Of a stretch of DNA of 35,693 nt, positions 25,285-35,693 are shown in pieces. The notes under the pieces were generated by a model. The model saw only the letters and a list, made by a program, of their open reading frames with translations. It was not told the DNA's origin and searched no databases. Origin of the DNA: Scleroderma bovista (taxonomy: Eukaryota > Basidiomycota > Agaricomycetes > Boletales > Sclerodermataceae); NCBI GenBank assembly GCA_037178675.1, contig JAYMGJ010000740.1, positions 1-35,693 of the forward strand. Direction: 5' to 3'. Made by a program: the position numbers and the translations under genes. The stretch's first letter is position 1. Each line of letters opens with the position of its first letter.

Positions 25285-27660
25285 ATGTCCCAACGGCCAC
25301 GACGGAGCAAGGCTAATTTGCATCCTAGTCATATTCTCCACAACTTTGAAACTCATAGATGTACCTCTGAACAGAAAAAAGCTGATGACCAAGCTTGTCA
25401 ACAGGCTAAGGACAACCAGGCTGCAGAGCTTCAAAAAGCCTATGACCGCATTGGTGCAATGGAAAGTGCAATGGCCGAAAGGCAAGCAAGAGAATCCACA
25501 GAGGCACCCATCAAACCTCTGAAGCCACACCTGAGGCCTGTGAAGAAGTCGTTAGGCACTGTATCAAGTCAAGCACAGCGTCAGTATTCATTCCATATTG
25601 AAGACTTAAACATACGCTCACAGGAACATCGCACAGACGATGTCAACACAGAGGTTGCTGCCATACAAGGTAGGATCAGATCAGTGGAAAGCTCAGGTCA
25701 ATGCTTACCACTCGAAATCTCTTGGACACAACTTAGATGTGCTAGAGAGTGGAACAAAGACGAAGGGAGCGAAGGTGAACCCGAAGTTGTGAGATGCGAT
25801 TGAGCCAGCCCACAACCACGTTGCCAATGATGCGGCCACATTGGCAACACATGGTGAGAAAAAGACTGCCAGCATGTGAGTTTCCTTTTACCATCACCAT
25901 GCTGCTACTCACTGAATCTACTTTGCACTTCCTCAACTTGAAACCACTTTTCAGCAAGGATGGGAAGAGCACCGTCAAAGGGCGCATCAAGAACTGGAAT
26001 GATGTTGTAGTGTCAGCCACAGTGCCAAAGGCATGCCCACTTAGCTTTGCCTGCCATCGGACTCCATTGCCATCGCATGTCTTTCCCATAGAGCCCCCTA
26101 CTCCAAGTGACAAGGCAAATTATGAAGAGCGCTTTAGGGTGTTGCCTAGTCCAAAAGCTATGGTGAGTTTTTTCAACATTTTTTTATCCATCCCACTTTG
26201 TATACTTACATTGAGGACTTAGGATGACACGGCAGTCGTTGTCAAGAATGAAGACAGCAATATGGAGTTCTTCGGGATCCCTCATGAGGGTATGTATGGG
26301 CCACTGAGAAATAACAGCTCCACATCTGGGGGGAGCACATTGAAGAAAAAACAAGTCGATCAGAAAGAAGATCAAGGCTACTCAGATGTTGATGGGTACA
26401 AAGAGGAGGCTGAGGAGGGAGGACCAAACAAAGGATGGCGCATGACAGGCAAGGTACAACACTTATCTTATCTGCCTAATCGTGCTGACTCAAGTGTCTA
26501 GACCACTGTCACCATGATCAATATCGATGAGGACCCCCTTCTGATGAAGAAAGTCAAACCCGAGAAAGTGGTACACCATCGGAGCCAGGCATCAATATCT
26601 TCTGTCGCGCCATCAGTTGCATCTGAGGCCTTGTCCACCAGTAACAACTTGGAGGCGAAGTCATCCCATGGTAGCTCTTGCTTTACTAACAGTGACCTTC
26701 CTGTGATGTTCTTGAAAGACAGGAAATGGTTGAAGAACATACTCCCGACTCTCCTCCTTTGGCTTGGAGACCAGCCCAACATTTGGTCTGTTCCTGAGGG
26801 GGACCTCATTCACACATTACGAGAAATCATCAAGGTCATCTTTCTGACATTCACTGGCCTGCAGGACATCTGCCCAAACATGCCAATTTTTAGTTTGGTA
26901 AGCCAAGTCACTCTCTTGCTCTCGATACCACTGTTCTCACAACACTGTAGGCTAATAACCGTCTCTCTACATGGCATCATTCTGTGGGCTCAACCACAAT
27001 TGCAATGTTAGATTGTTTCTTTGCTGACGATCCATCTACAATCATCAAAGAGACCTGCAATGTCCTCCTCACGAATCACACTTTCACCTATGAAGGAATG
27101 AAGAGCGAAGAGCGAGAGAAAGTGTTTCAATTGACTTTTGTTCTTCAGTTACTCGCCAATGCCCACCTTCGTGTATGTTTTGGAAGTGTTGATGTTCCAG
27201 CACTTCAACTTTCAGCAGAGAGAAATAGGGCAAGGGGCACGATTGCGTTATGTGTTGCTGCAGTAAGATACTTTGACAATGCTAATCTCAGCACTGACTT
27301 TTGGCCCCCCAGTTGGAGCATGCCTTCAAGCTTGTCAAAGCAAATCTTACCTTGAATGGAACTGACAAAGGCAAAGGGTCTTCGAGTCAAAAATCAAGCA
27401 GCAAGCCTGGTGGCACTGAGAATGTGTTCTCTGAACAACACTGGGGTGGTGCAACTTCTGGTTATTTTGAGTCAGTTGCAAATTGTGATGATCTCACCCT
27501 TCTGGCCATCGTCAAATCAGCAGGCGCTTTACTTCAGGAAGAGAAAGATGGTGACTCCAGTTTGGATGACGCACTGGAACTTCAAGAAGGTACCACAGAG
27601 GAGATTGATACTCGTAGATTGATGTGTAAGTCAACAACAACTGTCATTTTTCCATGCTGA
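25285..27660 (+). pseudogene. Decayed multi-exon gene of unknown family
   Basis: At least five introns can be inferred from in-phase GT-AG pairs: about 25867-25954, 26163-26222, 26454-26501, 26898-26950 and 27263-27312; a sixth may start at 27626. Exon 1 begins MSQRPRRSKANLHPSHI and continues as a charged helical region. Later exons include SDLPVMFLKDRKWLKNILPT, ANNRLSTWHHSVGSTTIAML, then REKVFQLTFVLQLLANAHL, and the last has LEHAFKLVKANLTL and FSEQHWGGATSGYF. Lineage-specific hypothetical proteins of this exon style are common near transposons in agaricomycetes, but I cannot name a domain. A frame slip near 25670 and an in-frame TGA at 25790-25792 (where CGA would read on) suggest decay, though the splice sites remain good. 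Confidence 0.55.
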
Positions 27661-28709
27661 TACTATAGTATCTGCAGAGGTTGAGTCTATTGCCAGCTGG
27701 TATGCGCATCTGGTTTCACCCAGTGTCATCACCCTTTCCTTGATTGCTATTTTCATATTTTTTTCACCGCATTATCTGAGAAGGTACCACCCTGATGCAC
27801 CCTTTATTAGCCCCAACTCCCCTGACTTGCATCCAGCTCACTCTCCTCGCCTTGTCTTTCTTCCCTGCTTTTTGTCTGGAGTCATTGAGACGGCCCTTTG
27901 GGCATCCTTTAACCTATACCCGCCAACATGATGTATCAGCTCTTAGTGGCACCCCATTCCACCATTGCTTCAAACTTCCAAACAACCCGTTGTTGCCTCA
28001 GTTTTCCTCATCTTTGAAAGCATTATGATCCCAACCACCCCTTCTACGCCAGTTGTTTAGGTGAATCCCTCTTCCTTGTCTTTTTCTACTCTACATGCCT
28101 TTCCTTGCTCCAAGCAGAGCCATTCAGTGGGGTGTTACCCAAAGTAATGCCTAGATACTACTCATTACCCTTTGTCAACTTTTGTATTTGGTTGCGCTGC
28201 ATGTTCTTAGGTACTTTTAAAAGCATTTTAATTGTTTTCAAAAGTGTGAAAAGTGCAAGAAAAAGTAAGAAAAGTACTAGATCGTGCTTTTCAAAGCAAT
28301 GGGATCTACTTAATAAAGTTGTAACATGACTTTTAAAAGTGACTACTTAAAAGTGAAAAAAGTGCCAAAAGTGGTAAAAAAGTAATGTGTGAATTTGCTG
28401 ATGTTACTGCCAAGCAGACCACACTCAATACATTTTTCACTCATTAATACACTGTATTTACTGTGTAGTTCTGCAGGTACTGGACGTCACACATGTAACT
28501 CTATGTCACATAATAGTGTCACATTAGTGTGACTAATGTCTCGTGCATAATGTACTTAATGCATAAACTTTCAGCAGTCCTGTTGAGATGTGTTATGAGG
28601 TAGTCTACTGTATAATAGTCAATAATAGTTGTCTTGAACACCACTATTAAATAATTGTTCTGTTGTAACAAATGTTGCAATGGGCATTGCAATGCTAATG
28701 TCACCGTGA
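27661..28709. other. Non-coding stretch
   Basis: No credible gene. An open frame continues to about 27931 and could be a terminal exon of the gene upstream, but its composition (Pro/Leu/His-rich) is weak. The stretch 28205-28386 holds a cluster of AAAAGTG motifs and palindromes, listed separately. Around 28500-28545 there are GTCACATTAGTGTGAC inverted repeats. Confidence 0.4.
28205..28386. repeat. AAAAGTG-rich cluster with ACTTTTAAAAGT palindrome
   Basis: About ten AAAAGTG-type motifs in 180 bases, plus a perfect 12-bp palindrome ACTTTTAAAAGT near 28330 and a related GTACTTTTAAAAGC near 28210. This may be the remains of a small inverted-repeat element. No second copy is in the window. Confidence 0.35.
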
Positions 28710-29850
28710 ATGGCACACCAAGTGGTTATGGTAGTTACCGCATTCCATTGCAACTGGCAAGTTACACGAACGGTTGATGTACAGGATGCTGTCCTCTCTG
28801 TGTTTGATATTTGGCTCACATACTTAGAGGTCAATATAATGGACCGTCCACCCAGGTCTGTTAGTGAGTTTCATCGCTTTCTGTGTGAGGGCGGAAGACT
28901 CGGGAATATTGTGTCAATTGGTGAGCTAGGTTTTAGTTTATCTTCCAAGATTTGTACCTACTGACATGCACCTGATGAAGCCTTTATCAACTAGGGTTGT
29001 GCTGTCCAAATCACTGCTGCCGCGAGCATTGGATCTGGTCAAACACTTTTCGCAACCCAAGCACAAACCTAGTACACCAGTCTTTCTTCTACCCTCAATC
29101 TTCGTCAACTTCATGCTACTGTCAGTGCCATATACCTTGCAGTCCTCTTCACCCATGGCACTGTGTGCTGGCTTGCAACAGCCACGCTTGTCAGGCTGCA
29201 AACACTCTATATTACCATCTACATCTTGTGCATATCTCCTAGAGTCTCAAAAGCCATCTTGATGTTGACCTTTGGTCAGTCATTACTTGGCGGTGATAGT
29301 TGCTCTTCCAGCAGCAACACCAAAAGAATACAAGAACACCACCAGCTATACCTTCGGAAACTTCACAAACTGTACGTCTTCTCCTGTATTGAATGTCATG
29401 CAAATGAACAGTCTCACCCCCTGCATAGTTGATGGCTGGTCAAATGGCTTTGTGTCTATGATGTCTTTCATGGCCCCCCTTTGGACAATCTGTATGTATA
29501 TGCAGATGTGTTTCAGCTTGGTCTCCAATGCTGACTACTATCTGCAGGTTTGTTCGACTCTGCTGTACATATCAGTGAGGAAGCCTCGAACGCTGCATGG
29601 CTGCCATCGCTATCGTCACGACCCCTGGTTCCCACATGACTGACCATCCACAGGTTGGTTCCATCGCCATTTCTGGCGTCTTCGGAGTAGGCATGTCTCC
29701 TCCGTCCAAGTTTCTTGTTATTGTGCATCTTTCTCACTTGGCTTGCACTCAGCCATTGATATTGCTCTTGCATTCTGCATGTGCACGGATATCGAGTACT
29801 TGTTAAACAGCCTGATCGACCAGCCAATGGCCCAGATGTTCTTCAACAGC
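28710..29850 (+). pseudogene. Second decayed multi-exon gene of unknown family
   Basis: Coding-like stretches run along the + strand in changing frames. They include VFDIWLTYLEVNIMDRPPRS with FHRFLCEGGRLGNIVSIGEL (28790-28925), LHATVSAIYLAVLFTHGTV (about 29100-29160), SYTFGNFTNCTSSPVLNVMQ with TPCIVDGWSNGFVSMMSF (about 29345-29470), and AIAIVTTPGSHMTDHPQVGS with ISGVFGVGMSPP (about 29600-29705). Between 28950 and 29070 one frame is broken by TGA, TAG and TAG where CGA and CAG codons would read on. The pieces look like successive exons of one protein with hydrophobic segments. I do not recognise the family and cannot set exact exon limits. Confidence 0.45.
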
Positions 29851-29972
29851 TTCGGGGAGTGAGGCACCCTGGCACTCTGGTTGTTCGTTGTCGCAGCACA
29901 GTACATCTATTCTTCCATTCCTTGTACAAGCCAGTGGCTCGATCTGCCTTCGGCAGAGGAGATAGCAGGACC

Positions 29973-30062
29973 CACAGGCCTTCAGCCCAAATTAGCCTGG
30001 ATCCATGGGCCTCTGGCCCCAATTTGTCTGAACTCATGGGCCTTCGGCCCAAATTATCCCAG
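29973..30062. repeat. Three 31-bp units, each with a GC hairpin
   Basis: Units starting CACAGGCC, CATGGGCC and CATGGGCC at 29973, 30004 and 30035 each carry an inverted repeat such as GGGCC TTC GGCCC, followed by CAAATT. A similar hairpin CTGCC TTC GGCAG lies just before them at 29945. They end about 40 bases before the LTR of element F. Confidence 0.55.
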
Positions 30063-30101
30063 GACCTCTGACCCTTCAAGTTCCATAAATTTATTCAGAT
30101 G

Positions 30102-30666
30102 TGTAGGGGAAGGTGCGGGTTCGGGTGTTCAAGAGGACAAGGGAGTGAGACGGAGATAAGAGACGGAAGGGACTTGAAACTCGGACGGTGAATGCTGTAG
30201 ATACGACAGGAACTTGTGACTTCTTAGACTGACGACTTGGACGTGAAATGCGGAACTGGGGGGAATCGGATTGCTGCAGCTCGAGGCTGCTACAGGCGGC
30301 TTAAGTACAGTACTAATGACGTCAAAGTGCAAGTGGCTCGACGCCCGAGCAGACAATGTATCTAAGGTACAAAGAATACATCAAAGCTAAAATACAAGGA
30401 GTCAAAGCACTGAGAGGGTCGTGCCTCAGGACACAGGGCGCGGGATCTAACCTGGCCGCTTTGGTGTGTCATAGATAACATATGTCCGCCCTGCCCTTTG
30501 TGGGTCTTGCCGGTCGCAGGATGATCGATACCAGTTACCTGGTACCGACCATAACTCACCCTGAGGTCCACGGTAGGCATCCTCACCAACACCTGGGCCC
30601 TCTTGAGTGCTTCATAGATCGGAAATATTTCGTAGTTGCATAGCTAAGTCGTGTTAGTTCCTTACA
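30102..30666 (-). repeat. 3' LTR of element F (about 565 bp)
   Basis: On the minus strand it starts TGTAAGGAAC at 30666, directly after a purine tract, and ends near CCCCTACA at 30102, giving short inverted ends TGTA...TACA. The left edge is judged from those ends only, since the other LTR lies outside the window. It shares no obvious blocks with the LTRs of A-E. Confidence 0.65.
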
Positions 30667-30679
30667 CCTCCCCCTTACT
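30667..30679 (-). other. Polypurine tract of element F
   Basis: The minus strand reads AGTAAGGGGGAGG immediately before TGTAAGG. It lies 17-29 bases after the polyprotein stop. Confidence 0.7.
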
Positions 30680-30695
30680 CAAATATCAACTGTCC

Positions 30696-33600
30696 TCAGT
30701 TGATCTCCTCGTCTTCGACGGGAGTTGCGCCGGCGAGGTCTTCCATGTTGACGAACTGGGTTATTTCGAGAGTCTTGTGTGACTGCGGGAAATATGGGAT
30801 GAGTTGAAAGGCAGCAAACTTGAGCCTGGAGACCATGCCGTCGACTTCAGCGAGACGATAGGATCTGTTTTTGGAGCGCGAGATGACAACCACGGGACTG
30901 AAGTATCGTGGTTTGCACTTGGCGTTTGAGGCAGGTTCGACTTTCTTGTTTAGGATGAGGACAAGGGAACCAGGTTTGAAGTCGAAGTCCTGGATGGTGT
31001 TGGTGAAATGGCGTTCAAAATTGGCGATAGATGCGAAACAACTCTTCAAGAGCCGTTCATGCATGGCTGCAAGTTCGTTGTCACGTTTGGCAAGCTGACG
31101 AGCATGGATGGCAATGAGATCAGCAGTGTCGAGATGCTGGGAGATATCCGGGATCATAAAGGTTGCTTCAGAGATGTCGAACAGGAGGAGTGGCTCGACG
31201 CCATGGGCTATGTAGTAGGGAGAATGACTGGTAGATTTCCGAGTTGTGACACAATCAGCCCAGAAGACGTGATGCGCAAGTGTTGGCCATTGTGTGATGT
31301 CACCATTGCAAGCTTTTATGAGGGAATCGCGGATTGTGTGATGGGAATGTTCAACAACGCCGTTTGCCTGGGAGTTGTATGCCGAGATGCGAATGTGACA
31401 AATGTGGTATGTCTGCACGAGCCAGTCGAGTGCGGCTATGAAGGGTGTTCCATTGTTGGTAACGATCTCTTCAAGTCCTCCCCAACGGCAGAGGATCTCT
31501 TTGAAGATGAAAGCGCCGAGGGTGCGACCTGTTTCTGTGCGAAGCATACGGAACTCTGGCCATGCAGATAGCGAGCAGCGAGCTTGAACAATGTATGAGA
31601 GCCCATGGGACTTGGGCATGTGCATGGTGTCAATATGTGCTTTGCGGAAGAGTGGGGCTGGTGTAGCTACGACGGGCGGTAGAACTACTTTGTCGACGGA
31701 GCGGATCTGGCACTGATGGCATGTCTTGATGTACCAAGTAACGTCTTGGTCAAGTGAGGGCCACCAGAAGCGATCTGTGAGAGTACATCGGGTAGGATAG
31801 AATCCACAATGGCCGAGTTTGTCATGAATTTCTTGAAGGATGTTGATATGATCTGAGCCGAAGATGACCTTCTGGTGACGTCCGGTCTTGTCACGTCACC
31901 AAAGTTGATCGCTGTGAACGAAGAAGTGTCTTGAGTAGTGAGTAAGTTGAGCGCGTTCCTTTTCTGATATGGAAGTCGGTAGATGGAGATCTCGTAGGTA
32001 TTTGTCGACGAACTGAAGATCTTGGTCTCTTTTGCGTGTGTCGTTGTCATTTGGTAGTTCGATTTCGATGATTCCGCTGGCATCATTCTCCTTTCCCTTC
32101 CCTATTGAAAAGATGGAAAACTTTCCTTTCTCGTTCCTCAGTCCTCCTGCTATCCATATACCGCATCCCAAGACTTCATCAATCCATTGCTCCACTTCTT
32201 CTTCACTCTCTTCATCTCCTTCTTCATCTTCTCCTCTCCTTCTCCTAGAGAATCTGTCGGGGCCTTGGTGTTTACTAGTGGAAACATGTCGTAGCTTGAA
32301 ATCAAAGGTTTGAATACCGGCAAGCCAACGGTTCATTGATGTGTTTGGTTGGATGTCAGGGTTGTTTAGCATGCCTTTAATGTACTGTGCATCGACCTCT
32401 ACGGTGAAGTTCTTGACACCAATTATCCACACTTTAACCGCTTTGAGTGCGCGAAACAAACCGTAAAGTTCGAGTTTAGCCTGTGAGTAACGAGATTCGC
32501 ACTCGTTCCACATGATTGAACCGAAGCGGGCAGGACGGCGCTTCCCGTTGTCGTCCATTTGAGAAAGGATGTATCCGGCTGCGATGTGAGATGAGTCAAC
32601 CATGAGAATTACTTCGTTGACAGATGAGTAATCGAGTGGGCGAATTGCGGGTGATGCAGCGACAGCTGATTTGAGAGTATCCATGGCTGCTTGTTCTTGC
32701 TCTCCCCAGACGAAGGGGACATTGTTCCTTGTGAGTTGGACGAGAGGATGCGAAGTAGCAGCGAAATCTTTGATCCAGATATGAACAGTCCCTGCAGTCC
32801 CAAGAAAACCACGGACCTCAGTCTTGCTCTCGCATGGGGGCCAGTTTTGGATCTTGGATACTTTGGTCACATTGGGAACATGTCCTTCATATGTACAGGT
32901 TTGCCCGACGATGATGACTTTGGATCGGCACATGAAGAGCTTCTTTGCTGAAACTGTAGCTCCGGCATGCTTGAGACAGTGAAGGACACAGTTGACGTTG
33001 CTGCAGTGCTCCCACACGAAGCGTCAAATTCCTGGGTTGTCGGCAGTGGTCTCAAACGAGCCGTTGGATAGTTCATAACGTGTGCGTGGGCCTAAGACAT
33101 TGATGTCATCTTGAAAGTTCGGGGAAATTTCGATTTTGTGCTGCAAGATGAAAGCAACGTCATTCTGGAAAACTGCTGGGGAGTCTGTCCAGCCTTGTGG
33201 AAGTACAGTGAGGTGGAGGGTTCCGAGGGGCGTTTGAAAGGTTGTCAAGTCACGAGAGCCCTCTGCGAGAGCATGGTGGTCGTACCCGACGAATAGGTCC
33301 ATCATGGTGTAGATAGAATGGCCGGCGGATTGTTCTGCGAAATGCTCGACATATGGAAGGGTAGCAGCATCCTTCACCGTAACAGCATTAAGGGGCTGAA
33401 GGTCGTGAACAATTCAAATGGAACTGTTTTTCTTGGCAACGCAAAACCAGCGAGACTGGTAAGAGCTGTTGGAGGCTTCGTATACACCAGAGGCGATCTT
33501 TGATTTAATAAGCTTAATAACTTTGTCGTGGATGCCAGGTGGAATTGGTGACTGTCGATAGACCCATGGGGTATGCTCGATTGTCGGAATTACCACGGGG

Positions 33601-35693
33601 TCGAAGTACTCGTCACGGAAGCGTCCCTTCTCAGATTCATCCCATGCAAGTGCTAACTCATTGATGCAGAGGACATGGGCGGCGAGCTTCCGTTTGTCGG
33701 GCCAAAGAAAGGTGTTATTGAGAATGCCTAAATCCGCCATGTGTTCATGTGTGAGGCATTGACCAGAAGAGAAGTCAGGAGGGCAAGATGTTAAGGGTGT
33801 CAGTGTGAGGAGGGGGTCTTCTGGGAAGCGTCGGATGATGCGAGCGTGTTGAGGCATCATCGTAGCGACTGGTTTGACATGATTTGCAACCTTCTTGTAT
33901 GCAAAGGTGTGGTGGATGGGATTGAGCGTGTACTGGGCACGGAGGGCTTCTTTGGTGAACTGTGTAGCTGTAATTGCCATGCTTGGCACAGAAGCGAACT
34001 GAAGAGCACGTGAGATACTCTCGCGGACGGCAGTGAAAAATGCAAGCAACTCGGCTGGTCCTTGGAATGGTCTGGGGGTGGTGGTAACTCGGCGGAGGTT
34101 GGATGGGTTGCAGGGGTCGCGGATAACGATGTGAACGTCGTCATCATCTTTGTCCTTCTTAAGATGGACTAGATGTTGCCAAGGATGACCGAGTAGAAGG
34201 TGATATGGTGCATCTGGAATGACGAAAGCGTGAGCCCAAGTCTTGAGACCATCAACAACAATTTCAAGCATTTCCAGGCAGCCGGGCATGTGCTGAATGC
34301 CGCCGTTTGCTGTTTGCATGCGCATCTTGACATTGGAATTGATTTTAGCTTGGGAGGCTTTCCAGATATCTTCGCGTATGACGACTATTTCAGACCCGTC
34401 ATCAAGGAGTGCCAATTCTTCATGGACTCCGTTGACAGTCCCCTTGAGCTTGCGCAGTGGTGTCGAGTACTCAACATGAGGAGGGCAGATGGCGGAGACT
34501 TCGTTAGTGGCTGCGAAGGAGGGGATGCATTGGGTGCAAGCATAATCAACGGCTTCTTTCTGCAAGTCTGGACTGATGGCTAAAAGATCACCAACAGTGA
34601 TACTGGGAACGATAACATCAAGTATCTTGCCGAAAGTTTGCTTGGTGACAGCGGGATTCATGGCCTTGGATTCATAAGTGTATGCGGGGGTACGCTTGTC
34701 AAGGGTGTTTGAGGGGTCGTTCCCGGGGATTCGTTCATGTGACTTAACCATCTCCTCACCCTTTTGTGCGCCATTACCTTTCCCTTGCACGGAATTGCTG
34801 TTTTCCTTTTCCTTTGCCTTACTTCTAGTAATTGCGCAAACATCTGCTTCTTCCTCTACTTCTGTGATTATTGCGTTGTTTTCCACAATTGGCATGCACT
34901 GGAAGACATATGTAGCTGGGTTGGGATCGCTGGCAGCATAGGTGGTCGAGGACATGTGGGGCAGAGGGTCATGTCTAAAATTAGATGTAGTTGGTAAGGC
35001 ATCCAATGTTGAAGCCTGTACTGGGAGTGTGTTCCCGTAACGTTCATTGATGGTGGTACAAAGTAGACCAGTGCCATGATGGCGGCGAATGTGGGAACCA
35101 TCAGGATACGAGAGGTACCGGTCCTTGCGAACGATTCGGCCGGCATGAATGTAATCTTCGACGACATGGCATTGGCTGACAAGGTGCTGTCCTCCATACA
35201 TGAAGCAGTTGCCAGAGGGCGGCACCATGGCAGTGGAGCTTGTAGTTGAAAAGGTTTGGTGAACAGGGGCAGCGCGAGGCCTGGCTCCAGCTGGGAGTGG
35301 CCATATTTCAGCAGCGGCAGTTGACAGACAGATGAGGCGGGCATAACATCCAGCGTAAGCTGAATCGTGAATGTCGAGGCGACTTATGCGACGACTGAGT
35401 TCGTCGACTTCATCAATGAGTGCTTTTGACTCATCGAAACGGACAGTCTTCATCTGAACCTCTTGGCATGTGTCACTGGGGTAACAATATTTATCTTTGT
35501 TGTAGCTAGGGTGCGAAGGGGCAGTCTTCATGTCAGACGGAGGTACTGAGTCGTGAACTGAGTGGAGGCGAAGGGTCACTGGATCATTCTTGTCAACATC
35601 AAACCTATCATTAGCGAGAATGACCCGTCCGGCCTTGATAACCTTTTCAACATTGGGATGTTCCATGTGATCAAACTTCTTGGGGTCTTCAAG
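30696..35693 (-). pseudogene. pol: Element F Ty3/gypsy-type polyprotein, partial, with three in-frame TGA codons
   Basis: A single frame of 1,666 codons runs from the right window edge to 30696, broken only by TGA at 33414-33416, 33024-33026 and 31896-31898. In order it holds: a gag-like N-terminal part; a degenerate zinc knuckle CFMYGGQHLVSQC (near 35169-35207, second Cys replaced by Tyr); a retropepsin-like LLDDGSEIVVI near 34.4 kb; reverse transcriptase with SRWFCVAKK, MMDLFVGYDH and the active-site FQDDINVLG; RNase H with VDSSHIAAG, AKLELYG, VEVDAQYIKG and GPDRFSRR; an integrase zinc site H-x4-H and CHQC; and an integrase core with HIDTMHM, VTNNGTPF and NGVVEH. The second catalytic Asp of integrase is Asn (31455-31457). 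No chromodomain is visible at the end (EDEEIN). It is a distinct, older lineage from A-D. Confidence 0.88.

Noticed and set aside
28710..29850. TET/JBP dioxygenase associated with KDZ transposons
   Set aside because: The genomic setting made me look for it, but I could not find the expected iron-binding His-x-Asp pattern or other core motifs in these fragments.
31896..33416. Programmed TGA readthrough or stop recoding in element F
   Set aside because: The integrase Asp-to-Asn change, the Cys-to-Tyr in the zinc knuckle and the same TGA pattern in dead element D make decay the simpler reading.

Overview
The window looks like a repeat-rich, gene-poor stretch of a filamentous basidiomycete genome, most likely an agaricomycete. 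The grounds are chromodomain-type Ty3/gypsy elements, GT-AG introns of only 48-60 bases, a fungal Zn(II)2Cys6 cluster and no bacterial-style gene packing. I cannot name the species. I see no intact host housekeeping gene. Almost everything is LTR retrotransposon, in several nested layers, plus satellite-like repeats and decayed multi-exon genes.

Layout. (1) 1-2254: 3' end of chromovirus A (+ strand): end of pol with chromodomain (2-220), an antisense spliced gene (1457-389, - strand), polypurine tract and a 632-bp 3' LTR. A has inserted into the pol gene of element C. (2) 2255-5572: 5' part of element C (- strand): protease part of pol, gag, a short leader ORF and the 5' LTR. C itself sits in an LTR of a third family (E1, 5573-6401). 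(3) 6402-7931: non-coding, with an LTR-like TATA/AATAAA module. (4) 7932-13130: element D, an older relative of C in the same orientation, with 3' end missing, pol carrying in-frame TGA codons, frameshifted gag and an 814-bp 5' LTR. (5) 13391-14306: a 17-bp minisatellite of about 50 copies. (6) 14759-23119: a truncated LTR, then chromovirus B (- strand), complete from LTR to LTR (630 bp each), with gag, protease, pol and the same antisense gene as A. (7) 23542 to about 24.5-24.8 kb: a second E-family LTR containing 17-bp and 15-bp tandem repeats. (8) 24.8-30.0 kb: a C2H2 zinc-finger fragment and two decayed multi-exon genes of unknown family. (9) 30102-35693: element F (- strand): 3' LTR and a polyprotein frame of 1,666 codons, open to the window edge and broken only by three TGA codons.

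How the parts work together. A/B have a Tf1/sushi-like chromovirus plan: gag and pol linked by a -1 slippery site, a C-terminal chromodomain, and a ten-base primer-binding site exactly complementary to the predicted 5' end of their own transcript, which suggests self-priming. The most interesting cargo is the antisense gene between pol and the 3' LTR. It has its own TATA box and intron and encodes a Ser/acidic N-terminus, a long charged coiled coil, a canonical C-x2-C-x6-C-x11-C-x2-C-x6-C zinc cluster, a basic stretch and an acidic tail, so it resembles a nuclear DNA-binding protein. Elements C, D and B all carry canonical slippery heptamers at the gag end. D, F and one decayed gene share a one-directional decay pattern (Arg CGA to TGA, and other CpG losses), which fits cytosine methylation/deamination or a RIP-like process.
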